A stretch of 64,000 bases of DNA. Source: Sinorhizobium garamanticum. Lineage in GTDB: Bacteria; Pseudomonadota; Alphaproteobacteria; Rhizobiales; Rhizobiaceae. The notes beneath the pieces were generated by a model. The model was not told the origin of the DNA. It did no database searches and saw nothing but the letters and a program-made list of their open reading frames with translations. Both the position numbers and the translations under genes were made by a program. Below are positions 56,757-64,000 of the stretch, one piece after another (position 1 is the stretch's first letter; every line of letters starts with the position of its first letter). The DNA is taken from contig NZ_CP120374.1 of the NCBI RefSeq assembly GCF_029892065.1, positions 1,488,001 through 1,552,000 on the forward strand, given 5' to 3'.

Positions 56757-57221
56757 GATGACCGAGCACATTCGCTCTGCCGATGACAGCTCAGCAGAGG
56801 TCAAGCGCTTTCTTGATCGGTACATCGCGCGTGCCGGTCTTGACGCCCCACCACCAGAGGAAGACCCTGCCGAGACGATTGCCGCAAGACTACCTGATCC
56901 ACCGATCCGCTCAATCGACTGGGCGACGATCGGCATTCGATCGGTGATATGGTGCACTGGCTTCAAAGGTAATTTTCGATGGGTGCATCTCAACGGTGCG
57001 CTCGACGCAGTCGGCCAACCGGTCCAAAAAGACGGGATCGGGATCATCACCGCCTCTATTTCACCGGCCTTGATTTCGCATCGACGCGAAAGTCGGGCAC
57101 CATACCTGGAGCTGCGGAAGAGGCAACCCGGCTCGCCAACCACCTGGCAGAAAGAGCATACGACATGCCTAACCGAAAGAACAGCCAGCCGGCGCAACCG
57201 TCGCCGGCCTGTGCTCGCTAA
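56757..57221 (+). pseudogene. FAD-dependent oxidoreductase (flavoprotein monooxygenase type), C-terminal, frameshifted
   Basis: The frame reads AEVKRFLDRYIARAGLDAPP and RLPDPPIRSIDWATIGIRSV then IWCTGFKGNFRWVHL, the C-terminal part of CzcO/flavin monooxygenase-like proteins. Near 57045 it shifts by one base to continue LYFTGLDFASTRKSGTIPG and EEATRLANHLAERAY, the normal end. The N-terminal FAD- and NADPH-binding half is missing. A dead remnant. Confidence 0.7.
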
Positions 57222-57408
57222 AGGTACGAGGCTGGCAAGATGGATCGCAGCTTTGGTTGGCACCTTGAAAGGCGTTTCGGCTACCGCCGATTGACGCCCT
57301 GCGGTAGGAATACGAGGGGGATCCGTCGCAAATAAGTGGTCGCTGCTGACGTTTAACGACAGCGACGTCTATGAAAGCGAGTGTCAGAAACGATGGCAAA
57401 TGGTGGAG

Positions 57409-58113
57409 TCAGCCGGATGTCGATCGGCTAAGCAGGTAGAGGGGCCGCAGAGCTCGCACGCTTGCCGCGAGTGCATCGCAGGTATGGAGCACGCTCAAAC
57501 CGACCATTGCCAAGTGTTTGTGATCCAACGGCAGCGTATTAAACGTCTGATCGATCTCAGCGCTATGTGTTGGATCAAGGTCTCCATGAATTCTCAAAGT
57601 CCTGAACGTTGGCTCCGGCAGTCCCGATCGATCTCGAATCTCATCAATTTTACTGTCCGCAGGAGGAAAAGCCTCAAGCACCGCAATGTATCCGAGAAGC
57701 ATGAGAGGGTGATGGTGCTGAACCCAATAATACTGAGTGCCGACCAGCCGTGCTACTTCGACAGAAGGGGCGATTGATAGAATCCCCTCAGGATTGCATC
57801 CTGCGGTCTCCAGGTCCTCAAGTGCCCAAGTGTCATGGTGTAGTTCCTCGGAAATATGATGTCGGTAATATTTTCCTAGCGAAGGGACAAGCCTATCCGT
57901 TTCTGCCAATTGGTCGCATCGTTCCGCTGCCCACTGCATGAGGGGAACCGACGCCCGCATGATTTGATGAAGCAAGACCAGGAAAGCAATCGTCATTTCC
58001 CGTTGGGGCTCGGTCCGCCAAAGGTTGCTGAAAGCCGCCTTAAGAGCGGGCAAACAGAGCTCAATTCTACCCCTCACAAAGTCACTATTCGCTCGTGTTT
58101 CAAGCATATCCAT
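57409..58113 (-). CDS. Heme-oxygenase-like diiron-type oxidase (HDO superfamily)
   Basis: 234 residues from the ATG at 58113; a GTG at 58197 would add 28 residues and neither start has a strong ribosome site. All-helical. Likely metal ligands lie in KYYRHHISEELHHDTW (residues 81-96), a mid-helix Glu in GYIAVLEAFPP and the late RIHGDLDPTHSAEID (174-188), the pattern of iron-dependent HDO enzymes (relatives of UndA, SznF, TenA/PqqC folds). Such enzymes use O2 for oxidative C-C or C-N chemistry. The gene is divergent from the RiPP operon with about 235 bases between starts, so it probably tailors the peptide; that is inference. Confidence 0.75.
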   Translation of the reverse strand: MDMLETRANSDFVRGRIELCLPALKAAFSNLWRTEPQREMTIAFLVLLHQIMRASVPLMQWAAERCDQLAETDRLVPSLGKYYRHHISEELHHDTWALEDLETAGCNPEGILSIAPSVEVARLVGTQYYWVQHHHPLMLLGYIAVLEAFPPADSKIDEIRDRSGLPEPTFRTLRIHGDLDPTHSAEIDQTFNTLPLDHKHLAMVGLSVLHTCDALAASVRALRPLYLLSRSTSG

Positions 58114-58229
58114 AACGACACCATTCGGTGAACAGCAAACAAAGCCGGGAAATCTTAACTCATTCCAGATACGGTTCAAGTTCGACCCTGATCGCACGCA
58201 CGTAGCCCATTAGTATTAGAGGGTAGTAC

Positions 58230-58259
58230 TGGACAACTATGGAGCCGGCATCCTATTAT
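58230..58259 (+). promoter_or_regulatory. Candidate promoter of the RiPP operon
   Basis: TGGACA at 58230-58235 and TATTAT at 58254-58259 with an 18-base gap, about 90 bases before the peptide start. It lies in the AT-richer divergent region between the oxidase and peptide genes. Confidence 0.45.
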
Positions 58260-58347
58260 TACTGATAGCCAGCGGCTCACGATTCAAAGATCGCTGACAG
58301 CAATCTAGCACGCATCGAAAAACTGTTCAGAGCCTGAGGAGGTGACA

Positions 58348-58551
58348 ATGCCGGGCTTCCAGCCAAATTTCGACCGTCTAAAGAACTCGAATGTCATTCC
58401 CGACGTGGAGGAGAATATGCTCCCGCAGGCGGTACATGACGCGATCGAAAACCTCACCGACGAAGAAATCGCGGTTCTCGAAAACATCAGTAAAAAAACC
58501 GGGTCACACATTTATCTCAACAAGGACCACTCGGTCATCTGTGGATTCTGA
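58348..58551 (+). CDS. Candidate RiPP precursor peptide
   Basis: 67 residues from the ATG at 58348, with a near-perfect GAGGAGG ribosome site five bases upstream (a GTG two codons earlier is less likely). Residues 1-50 look like a leader: acidic and helical, with LPQAVHDAIENLTDEEIAVL. The C-terminal part, SKKTGSHIYLNKDHSVICGF, looks like the core; it holds the only cysteine (Cys65) and ends Cys-Gly-Phe. The YcaO gene starts inside its last codons (11-base overlap), and TfuA follows, so this is very likely the substrate. YcaO/TfuA pairs add backbone thioamides; a change at or near Ile-Cys-Gly-Phe is inferred. It has no similarity I can see to trifolitoxin or thioviridamide precursors. Confidence 0.75.
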   Translation: MPGFQPNFDRLKNSNVIPDVEENMLPQAVHDAIENLTDEEIAVLENISKKTGSHIYLNKDHSVICGF

Positions 58552-59776
58552 AGTCGTGGCGTCGCCCAGCTTGCTGGACCGCTGGCCGCTGTACGACCGC
58601 CGCAATGAGGGGCGTAGCGCCTTAGAAGAGGCCAAACACAGGCTGTTCCTCAAATCAACAATCGATCAAGTCCCGGTAACGCGCATAGCCGATGTCACAT
58701 CGCTCGACGTCTTGGGCACGCCTGTGTTTGCGGCGGTCACTCCCCTGGCAACAGACTTGACCACTCATCTAGGCAAGGGGCTGAACGAGGAAACGGCTCG
58801 CGTCAGTGCCGTTATGGAGGCTGTCGAGAGGGTGTCCGCAGAGGAGCTAGAGAGCGAGTCTCGGCATGCCACTTATCTTGAGCTTACGTCCGCGGGTGCC
58901 AAGGTAGCGGATCCACTGTCCTTCGATCTTCCACCGCTGACTAGCTATCGTCCAGATTCGCCGTTTGAATGGGTCGAGGGTTGGGAACTGGTCAGCGCGC
59001 TTCCGATCTGGGTTCTGGCCGACCTGGCGAGGTCCCCTGCAAAGGAAGGTATACTGGATCAGGTCGATACCAATGGCTTGGCTGCCGGGTTCACTCGTGG
59101 CCGGGCGGTGCGCAGCGCAATTCTGGAGGTTGTCGAACGGGACGCTGTCAGTCAGCATCATTTCTTCCAACAGTATGGATATGAGGGGCACACTGGACCT
59201 AGTAGACGCAGGATTGATCTGGATTCACTTCCTCCCATACCCAAGGCGCTCGCGGAGCGCGCCAAAAAAGCAAACCTAAAACTCATACTGGAAGATCTGA
59301 CGACTGACCTTGAGATTCCAGTCATCTCGAGCACGCTGATAGACCCATTCTTTTGTGGTGCCGCTGGGCCTATGCCGCTTGTCGTTGTAGGTTGGGGCGC
59401 CGACGTTCTGGCCGGAGCCGCCGTTACACATGCTATCCTAGAATCATTCCAATCACGGCTCGGGGTAATTCACGGTGCCCGTGACTCTTACAACCAGGTT
59501 CCAGTATCGCGGCGGGATACCGAACGCAAGTCTTGGGATTCTGGAGCCGAGCATGACTTTTCCACTATTCCTGATACAAACTTGCCGGACCTCGAGACAG
59601 AACTCCAATTTATCTTGGAGAGGCTAAAGTCCGCCGGACTTACGCAGGCCATAGTAATCGACATGAGCCGGAGATCCTTGGGCCTGCCTGTTGTAAGGGT
59701 ACGCGTCCCCGGTCTTTCGCTCTTTACGATAGACCACTGTCGCGTTGGCTGGCGAAGTGCAAGGCACCTGTTGTAA
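58541..59776 (+). CDS. YcaO-domain protein (TfuA-associated)
   Basis: 411 residues from the GTG at 58541; no ATG is available before the conserved region, and the frame upstream of 58541 is the peptide gene read out of frame. ATP/Mg motifs of YcaO are complete: VSAVMEAVERVSAEE (89-103), TNGLAAGFTRGRAVRSAILE then VVERDAV (177-203), and THAILESFQSRLG further on; the C-terminal VVRVRVPGLSLFTID fits. The end is HLL, not the Pro-rich end of azoline-forming enzymes. It activates a peptide amide oxygen with ATP, for thioamide (or azoline) formation. Its stop overlaps the TfuA start (TAATG). Confidence 0.92.
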   Translation: MDSEVVASPSLLDRWPLYDRRNEGRSALEEAKHRLFLKSTIDQVPVTRIADVTSLDVLGTPVFAAVTPLATDLTTHLGKGLNEETARVSAVMEAVERVSAEELESESRHATYLELTSAGAKVADPLSFDLPPLTSYRPDSPFEWVEGWELVSALPIWVLADLARSPAKEGILDQVDTNGLAAGFTRGRAVRSAILEVVERDAVSQHHFFQQYGYEGHTGPSRRRIDLDSLPPIPKALAERAKKANLKLILEDLTTDLEIPVISSTLIDPFFCGAAGPMPLVVVGWGADVLAGAAVTHAILESFQSRLGVIHGARDSYNQVPVSRRDTERKSWDSGAEHDFSTIPDTNLPDLETELQFILERLKSAGLTQAIVIDMSRRSLGLPVVRVRVPGLSLFTIDHCRVGWRSARHLL

Positions 59777-60966
59777 TGACGGCCACGATGCGGATGCCGC
59801 CGGTCGTATTTTTGGGCCCGAGCGCCCCCGCTTCGGATATCTCGTCCATTTTGCCTGACGCGATCATAAGACCTCCAGCGAGGCGAGGGGACCTTTATGC
59901 TTATCGCATCCTGAAGCACGAGTTCTTTTTGATCCTGGATGGCGCATTTGGCAACGTCCTTGCCATTTCGCCACGGGAAGTCGTTGATGTTGTCCAGGAC
60001 GGGGCGGTTGTGGTTGGCGCCTCCAGCATGGGCGCCCTACGAGCCGCGGATTGCCTTCCGGCAGGTGCGCATGGCGTGGGGATCATATTTCGACTATTCA
60101 AGCATCAGGCAATATCCGCCGAGGACGAAGTGGCGGTCCTTTACCGCGAGGAAATGCCTTTTCCGCCGCTTACAGAACCACTGATCAACATGCGGATCGC
60201 TTTGCGACGGGCTACCAGGAAGGGTCTCGTGGGAGCATCCGAAGCCGAGGAAATTATCTCGGCGGCTCAATCGCTTCATTATACTATGCGGACCTGGCCC
60301 GGCGCGTATCAGAAGGCTGGACGGCACCTCCCTAGCGAGATGCTCGACCTTTTGAAGGCCATAGACACAAAGCGCGCCGACGCCATTCTGGCCGCAAAGC
60401 GGGTCTCGAAAATGCGAGAGGCCAGTAAAGCGCCGCTCCGCCGATCCAACTCATCTCAGCTGTTTGGGCTCTTAGGCAACGGCAGGGAACGACCCGCAGA
60501 CGCGTTGAGTGGTCCGGGTCGCCAACAAATTGGACCTGAATTCATCGAATGGCTTTGCTGCTCCGGCAAGGCATACAGATGGTTGCACAGTGAAATTACC
60601 AGGCTCAACGGAGAATTGGTGGCGCCGATCTCATCAGTTTGGAATATTCTTGACGGCTCGGGCGAGCTAGAGACTGAGCTGATGAGGTTCAACGTCTTTA
60701 AGAGGGCCATCTCCGAGGCTCGGCGATGTGGCCTTCGCCCCAGTATCGAGGACCACCGGCAGGCCGAACGTCAGTTGGTGAATGCTCATGGTGTCGATTC
60801 ATGGAATGAGCTCCTCATAAGCATAGGAAACGACTCGTCGTACTCAGAACGGCTAAGCATACATCGCACCCAACTTGCTCTGACCAAGTGCCTTCGACGG
60901 ACATTTTTGTTCGGACCGGGTCAGTCGACAAAGCCGAGAGAGGTGTTGTTATGGCACCCCAAATAG
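59776..60966 (+). CDS. TfuA-like protein
   Basis: 396 residues. The N-terminal core (about 8-140) has the TfuA motifs VVFLGPSAP (10-18), AISPREVVDVVQDGAVVVGA and SSMGALRAADC (83-93). TfuA proteins partner YcaO enzymes in thioamide formation, probably by supplying sulfur or by positioning the substrate. The C-terminal 250 residues are helical and not part of the core. In-frame ATGs at 59788 and 59794 are alternative starts. It overlaps YcaO by one base and the next gene by 16, so all are translated together. Confidence 0.92.
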   Translation: MTATMRMPPVVFLGPSAPASDISSILPDAIIRPPARRGDLYAYRILKHEFFLILDGAFGNVLAISPREVVDVVQDGAVVVGASSMGALRAADCLPAGAHGVGIIFRLFKHQAISAEDEVAVLYREEMPFPPLTEPLINMRIALRRATRKGLVGASEAEEIISAAQSLHYTMRTWPGAYQKAGRHLPSEMLDLLKAIDTKRADAILAAKRVSKMREASKAPLRRSNSSQLFGLLGNGRERPADALSGPGRQQIGPEFIEWLCCSGKAYRWLHSEITRLNGELVAPISSVWNILDGSGELETELMRFNVFKRAISEARRCGLRPSIEDHRQAERQLVNAHGVDSWNELLISIGNDSSYSERLSIHRTQLALTKCLRRTFLFGPGQSTKPREVLLWHPK

Positions 60967-63596
60967 CAAGTCGGCCTCAATTGTCAGGCGACAGCGTTTG
61001 CATGCTCTTCACTGACATTGAGGGGTCAACAAACCTGGTGGATTCTTATCCTGACCTCTACGATCAGATGCTCCTTCGGCACAATGAACTTTTGCGGAGC
61101 GCCATCCACTCTTATGGTGGCGAAGAAATAAACGTTGCTGGAGACTCTGTATTCGCACTCTTTCCCGCCTCGGCCCAAGGGGTTCAGGCAGCGATTGATG
61201 CACAATTTGCTTTGACGAAGGAGGAATGGGCTCAAGGATGCAAGCCACTGGTTCGGATGGGGCTGCATTCCGGAAAGGTGAGAAGATACGATGCCGCCAT
61301 AACCGGAATAGAGGTGCATCGTGCAGCTCGTATCGCATCGGTGGCACATGGAGGTCAGATCGTCATTTCGAATGTTGTCCGCGATGAGATAGCAGAAGAC
61401 CCTATCGGGCCGAATGTAGAAATACGCGATCTCGGTTTCCACCGCCTCAAGGACCTTCGATATCCTGAAGCGCTGTTCGATCTAGTGATCCCGGGACTGA
61501 AAAGCGATTTTGCACCGCTCTCATCTATCGGCACCAATCGCACCAACCTCCCGTCCGATGTGTCAGTTCTCTACGGTCGAACGTCAGAACTAGCCCGGCT
61601 GAATCGAATCATAGCAAATAAGCAGAGCCGAATTGTTACGCTGACGGGCGCCGGCGGTGTGGGCAAGACCAGCTTGGCGATCCACGCTGGTAGATCAGCA
61701 CTGAGCTCCTTTTCACGGGGAGTGTTCTTCGTACAGTTGGAAGAAATCGACAATCCGGATCTAATCGCTTCGGAGATCTGCAAGGCTGTTGGCCTGCAGG
61801 AGGTACCCGGAATCTCCGCCGTAGAAACGGTATGCAACTCGCTGGGCGGCGCTGAGGCGTTGCTAATACTCGACACCTTCGAGCACCTCGTCCAAGGTGC
61901 ACCAATTATAAACACCATCCTCAGGAGATGTCCGGCTGTGACCATTGTGGCCACCAGTCGTGAACCCCTCAAGTTGCGCTCGGAAACCGAATTCGTTGTA
62001 CCCCCCCTCACTCCTCCCGATGAAGGGGCGAACGTCGATCAAATTCGAGAGAACCCATCTGTGCAGCTCTTTGAAAATTTCGTGCACCGCGAACGGCCAG
62101 ACTACAGATTGGGAAACGACACATTGGCTTTGATCTCCAGAATATGCCGGAGACTCGACGGGCTACCGTTGGCACTTGAACTGGCAGCCTCGCATGTTGG
62201 GCTCCTGAGTGTGGCGGAGTTGGAGGACCGGCTTCAGACCAGAATGCAGGACCTTCCGAGCAAGGCGCGGGATATTGATCCCCGTCACCGCACCCTTCGT
62301 CTGATGATCGGATGGAGCGACCATCTCCTGACGGAAAGCCAGCGCGGGGTTTTTTATGCGTCGGCTGTCTTCAATGGTGGGTTCGATCTCCGAGCCGTCG
62401 AATCCTTATTCGAGGGCGATGTTGAAGTAGTTGACCAAGTGGAGGCTCTTCTGGACAAGAGCTTGTTGTTCAGGACGACGGCGCTAGGTCGCCCGCGCCT
62501 CAACATGCTGGATACGGTTCGCGATTTTGCACTCGATAAGCTGCGAGAGTCAGGCGACTACGAAACTATGCGTATCCGTCAAGCGGACCATTTTACCGAG
62601 CTTGTTCTGTCAGCCGCGCCAAATGTGATGAGATTCAATCAGCGCGACTTTGTCGAGGACCTGATGCAGGAATCTGGAAACATTCGGATGGCACTTGCAT
62701 GGCGGATGAAGCAATCCAACGCACTGGAATCCGTCAAGCTCATCGAGGCGCTGAGGTGGTTTTGGATATCAAGAGGCCAGTTTTCGGAAGCGAGAACATG
62801 GTCGGATAAGGCTTTGAAGCATGCGCGGACTACGGGCGAGCCGGAGCCGCTGGCGCGGATTTTGAACTCAGCTGCTTTGATCCAATACATGTCTGGTGAT
62901 CCTGAAACAGCGCGTGAATATGGCGTTGAAAGTTACCGAATCTACTCCGAGCTGGGGAATAAGGCTGGAATCGCAGGTGCCGGGATTATTGCCGGCATCG
63001 CGAAAGCCACTGCTGGCGATCCCGAGGCAGGTGGCATGCTGATCGGGGAGTCACTAGAACTGTCGAGGCTCATCGGCGATGACTATGGAACCGCGCTTGC
63101 CCTTATTGCAATTGGCGAAGGGACACGCGCTGAAGGGGACGAGACTGCAGCCGAAGCCCACTACCATGATGCCCTCAAACTGCTCGACAAGCTGGGTGAC
63201 ACCTATTGGCCCGGGCACCTGTTGCAAAACCTTGCCCATTTCCGACTGCATAGTGGTGACTGGAGGAACGCTGCAGTCCTCGCGGGGCAGGCCTTGGCCA
63301 TCGGCGAGAGATATGATTATCCAATGGTAGTGAACCTCGCGATCGCAGCGATAAGCGGAGTGCTCGCAGCCAAAGGGGATTGGGATGGTGCTGCAGAGAT
63401 CATCGGGGCAGTCAACGGCCGTCTCGCTCGCCTGGGGGTCCGGTTTGAGCCCACAGACGATGCCGATTTTCAAAAAATCGTGTCAGCGGTCCGCAAGATA
63501 TTAGGAAACAAGCGATTCACCCGCAGTACCGACAACGGAGCTAGGCGCCACTGGGACGAGATACTTTCGTCATGCCGGGCTGCCGTTGCAAGTTAG
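60951..63596 (+). CDS. Cyclase-like domain / NB-ARC-type ATPase / TPR regulator
   Basis: 881 residues from the ATG at 60951 (AGAGAGG upstream; earlier in-frame starts lie deep in tfuA). Residues 12-190 are a class III cyclase homology domain with both metal aspartates (Asp22 in FTDIEGST, Asp65 in VAGDSVFALF). However, the substrate Lys is Asn61 and the transition-state Asn is His123 (GIEVHRAARI), so catalysis is doubtful. Then a STAND-type ATPase: P-loop GAGGVGKTS (about 233), LLILDTFEHLV (about 303), GLPLALELAASH (about 402). TPR repeats fill about 590-850. It is the last gene of the RiPP operon and probably senses a signal or controls expression. Confidence 0.9.
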   Translation: MAPQIASRPQLSGDSVCMLFTDIEGSTNLVDSYPDLYDQMLLRHNELLRSAIHSYGGEEINVAGDSVFALFPASAQGVQAAIDAQFALTKEEWAQGCKPLVRMGLHSGKVRRYDAAITGIEVHRAARIASVAHGGQIVISNVVRDEIAEDPIGPNVEIRDLGFHRLKDLRYPEALFDLVIPGLKSDFAPLSSIGTNRTNLPSDVSVLYGRTSELARLNRIIANKQSRIVTLTGAGGVGKTSLAIHAGRSALSSFSRGVFFVQLEEIDNPDLIASEICKAVGLQEVPGISAVETVCNSLGGAEALLILDTFEHLVQGAPIINTILRRCPAVTIVATSREPLKLRSETEFVVPPLTPPDEGANVDQIRENPSVQLFENFVHRERPDYRLGNDTLALISRICRRLDGLPLALELAASHVGLLSVAELEDRLQTRMQDLPSKARDIDPRHRTLRLMIGWSDHLLTESQRGVFYASAVFNGGFDLRAVESLFEGDVEVVDQVEALLDKSLLFRTTALGRPRLNMLDTVRDFALDKLRESGDYETMRIRQADHFTELVLSAAPNVMRFNQRDFVEDLMQESGNIRMALAWRMKQSNALESVKLIEALRWFWISRGQFSEARTWSDKALKHARTTGEPEPLARILNSAALIQYMSGDPETAREYGVESYRIYSELGNKAGIAGAGIIAGIAKATAGDPEAGGMLIGESLELSRLIGDDYGTALALIAIGEGTRAEGDETAAEAHYHDALKLLDKLGDTYWPGHLLQNLAHFRLHSGDWRNAAVLAGQALAIGERYDYPMVVNLAIAAISGVLAAKGDWDGAAEIIGAVNGRLARLGVRFEPTDDADFQKIVSAVRKILGNKRFTRSTDNGARRHWDEILSSCRAAVAS

Positions 63597-63693
63597 GGTA
63601 TAGATTAAAACACGGCTTCGGACCTGTTCAGGGCCCTGAGATGACGGGCGTGACGACCGCGCCAGCTGGCGACGACGGCGCATGCTTTACAGC

Positions 63694-63825
63694 CTAGTAG
63701 TTGGTCGGCACTATTGCCGGTCTAGTGGGTGGCGGCTCATCTGCTGGATTAAACGCCAGGATGCTCATCACAACAGCGATAAGGATGCTAATGAGGGCCA
63801 GAAAGGCCATTCCCGTTCTATCCAT
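63694..63825 (-). CDS. Very small membrane protein
   Basis: 43 residues from the ATG at 63825: a membrane helix (MAFLALISILIAVVMSILAF) followed by a short Pro-rich tail NPADEPPPTRPAIVPTNY. The build is like the 67-residue protein at 5149. The ribosome site is weak. It faces the RiPP operon end and could be unrelated to it. Confidence 0.4.
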   Translation of the reverse strand: MDRTGMAFLALISILIAVVMSILAFNPADEPPPTRPAIVPTNY

Positions 63826-64000
63826 ACCGCATTTTGGTGAGGTGAATGTGCGCAAAACGCGGCACCGAGCAGGGGGAATTTAGACGCTGGCTGTCGTGGT
63901 AAATTTGCCTTACCGCAGGCCTGGCAAATGGTAAGCCGCGTAACCACGAGAAAACCGTCGATCCCAGGTCGTGCACCGATAGGCCAAAGTCGTTCTCGTT
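63826..64000. other. Window end, no gene recognised
   Basis: The last 175 bases show no supported gene; any frame continuing beyond the window cannot be judged. Confidence 0.4.

Noticed and set aside
58391..58540. Longer YcaO start (50 extra residues)
   Set aside because: This part is the peptide gene read in another frame; it is Arg/Ser/Thr-rich and unlike any YcaO N-terminus.

Overview
The window looks like an accessory replicon or genomic island of an alphaproteobacterium of the order Rhizobiales (Mesorhizobium/Sinorhizobium/Rhizobium-like). The evidence is GC-rich coding sequence, many sugar-type ABC transporters and FCD-type GntR regulators, a phasin, a DUF1476 protein and small palindromic intergenic repeats. 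This placement is inference from gene content; there is no rRNA or tRNA to anchor it.

Layout. 1-5.4 kb: 3' end of groEL, a periplasmic binding protein, a TerC-family membrane protein, a double-domain universal stress protein and a small membrane protein. 5.6-11 kb: a large acyl carrier/acyl-activating/acyltransferase fusion, a DUF1476 protein and an alpha/beta hydrolase. 11-23.7 kb: a decayed stretch with many fragments (TPR protein, frameshifted pcm, an ABC exporter fused to half a hydrolase, a ProQ fragment). It also holds an intact quinone-stress group (LysR, WrbA, a frameshifted xi-class glutathione transferase), a metallo-beta-lactamase-fold protein and a phasin. 23.8-29.7 kb: a TRAP transporter with an Ldh2-type dehydrogenase and an SDR, divergent from an unusual GntR regulator with two winged helices. 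30.3-31.5 kb: the mobile mystery protein A/B pair (HTH plus Fic) behind five regularly phased operator-like repeats. 31.8-42.9 kb: two RbsABC-type sugar importers on opposite strands, with a GntR regulator at the divergence and catabolic enzymes (RraA-like, 2-hydroxyacid dehydrogenase, VOC, SMP-30). One permease carries an in-frame amber codon. 42.9-51.3 kb: ArdC and methyltransferase fragments, then GntR, creatininase-like and aldehyde dehydrogenase genes divergent from a MalEFGK-type importer. 51.3-57.3 kb: SDR, fragment field, SHOCT protein, adenylate cyclase/TPR protein and a broken flavoprotein gene.

57.4-63.6 kb holds the most interesting locus, visibly less GC-rich than its surroundings. 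It encodes a 67-residue peptide ending in Cys-Gly-Phe, a YcaO protein, a TfuA protein and a cyclase-like/NB-ARC-like ATPase/TPR protein, with successive overlapping genes (11, 1 and 16 nt). A heme-oxygenase-like diiron-type oxidase is divergent to them. YcaO plus TfuA is the known partnership for backbone thioamidation (thioviridamide-type peptides, methyl-coenzyme M reductase). The locus therefore looks like a compact RiPP pathway with a short precursor, a putative oxidase and a dedicated signalling ATPase, and no visible transporter or protease.

Several genes are broken by single-base changes, three of them in short homopolymer runs, so some may be sequencing errors rather than real decay.
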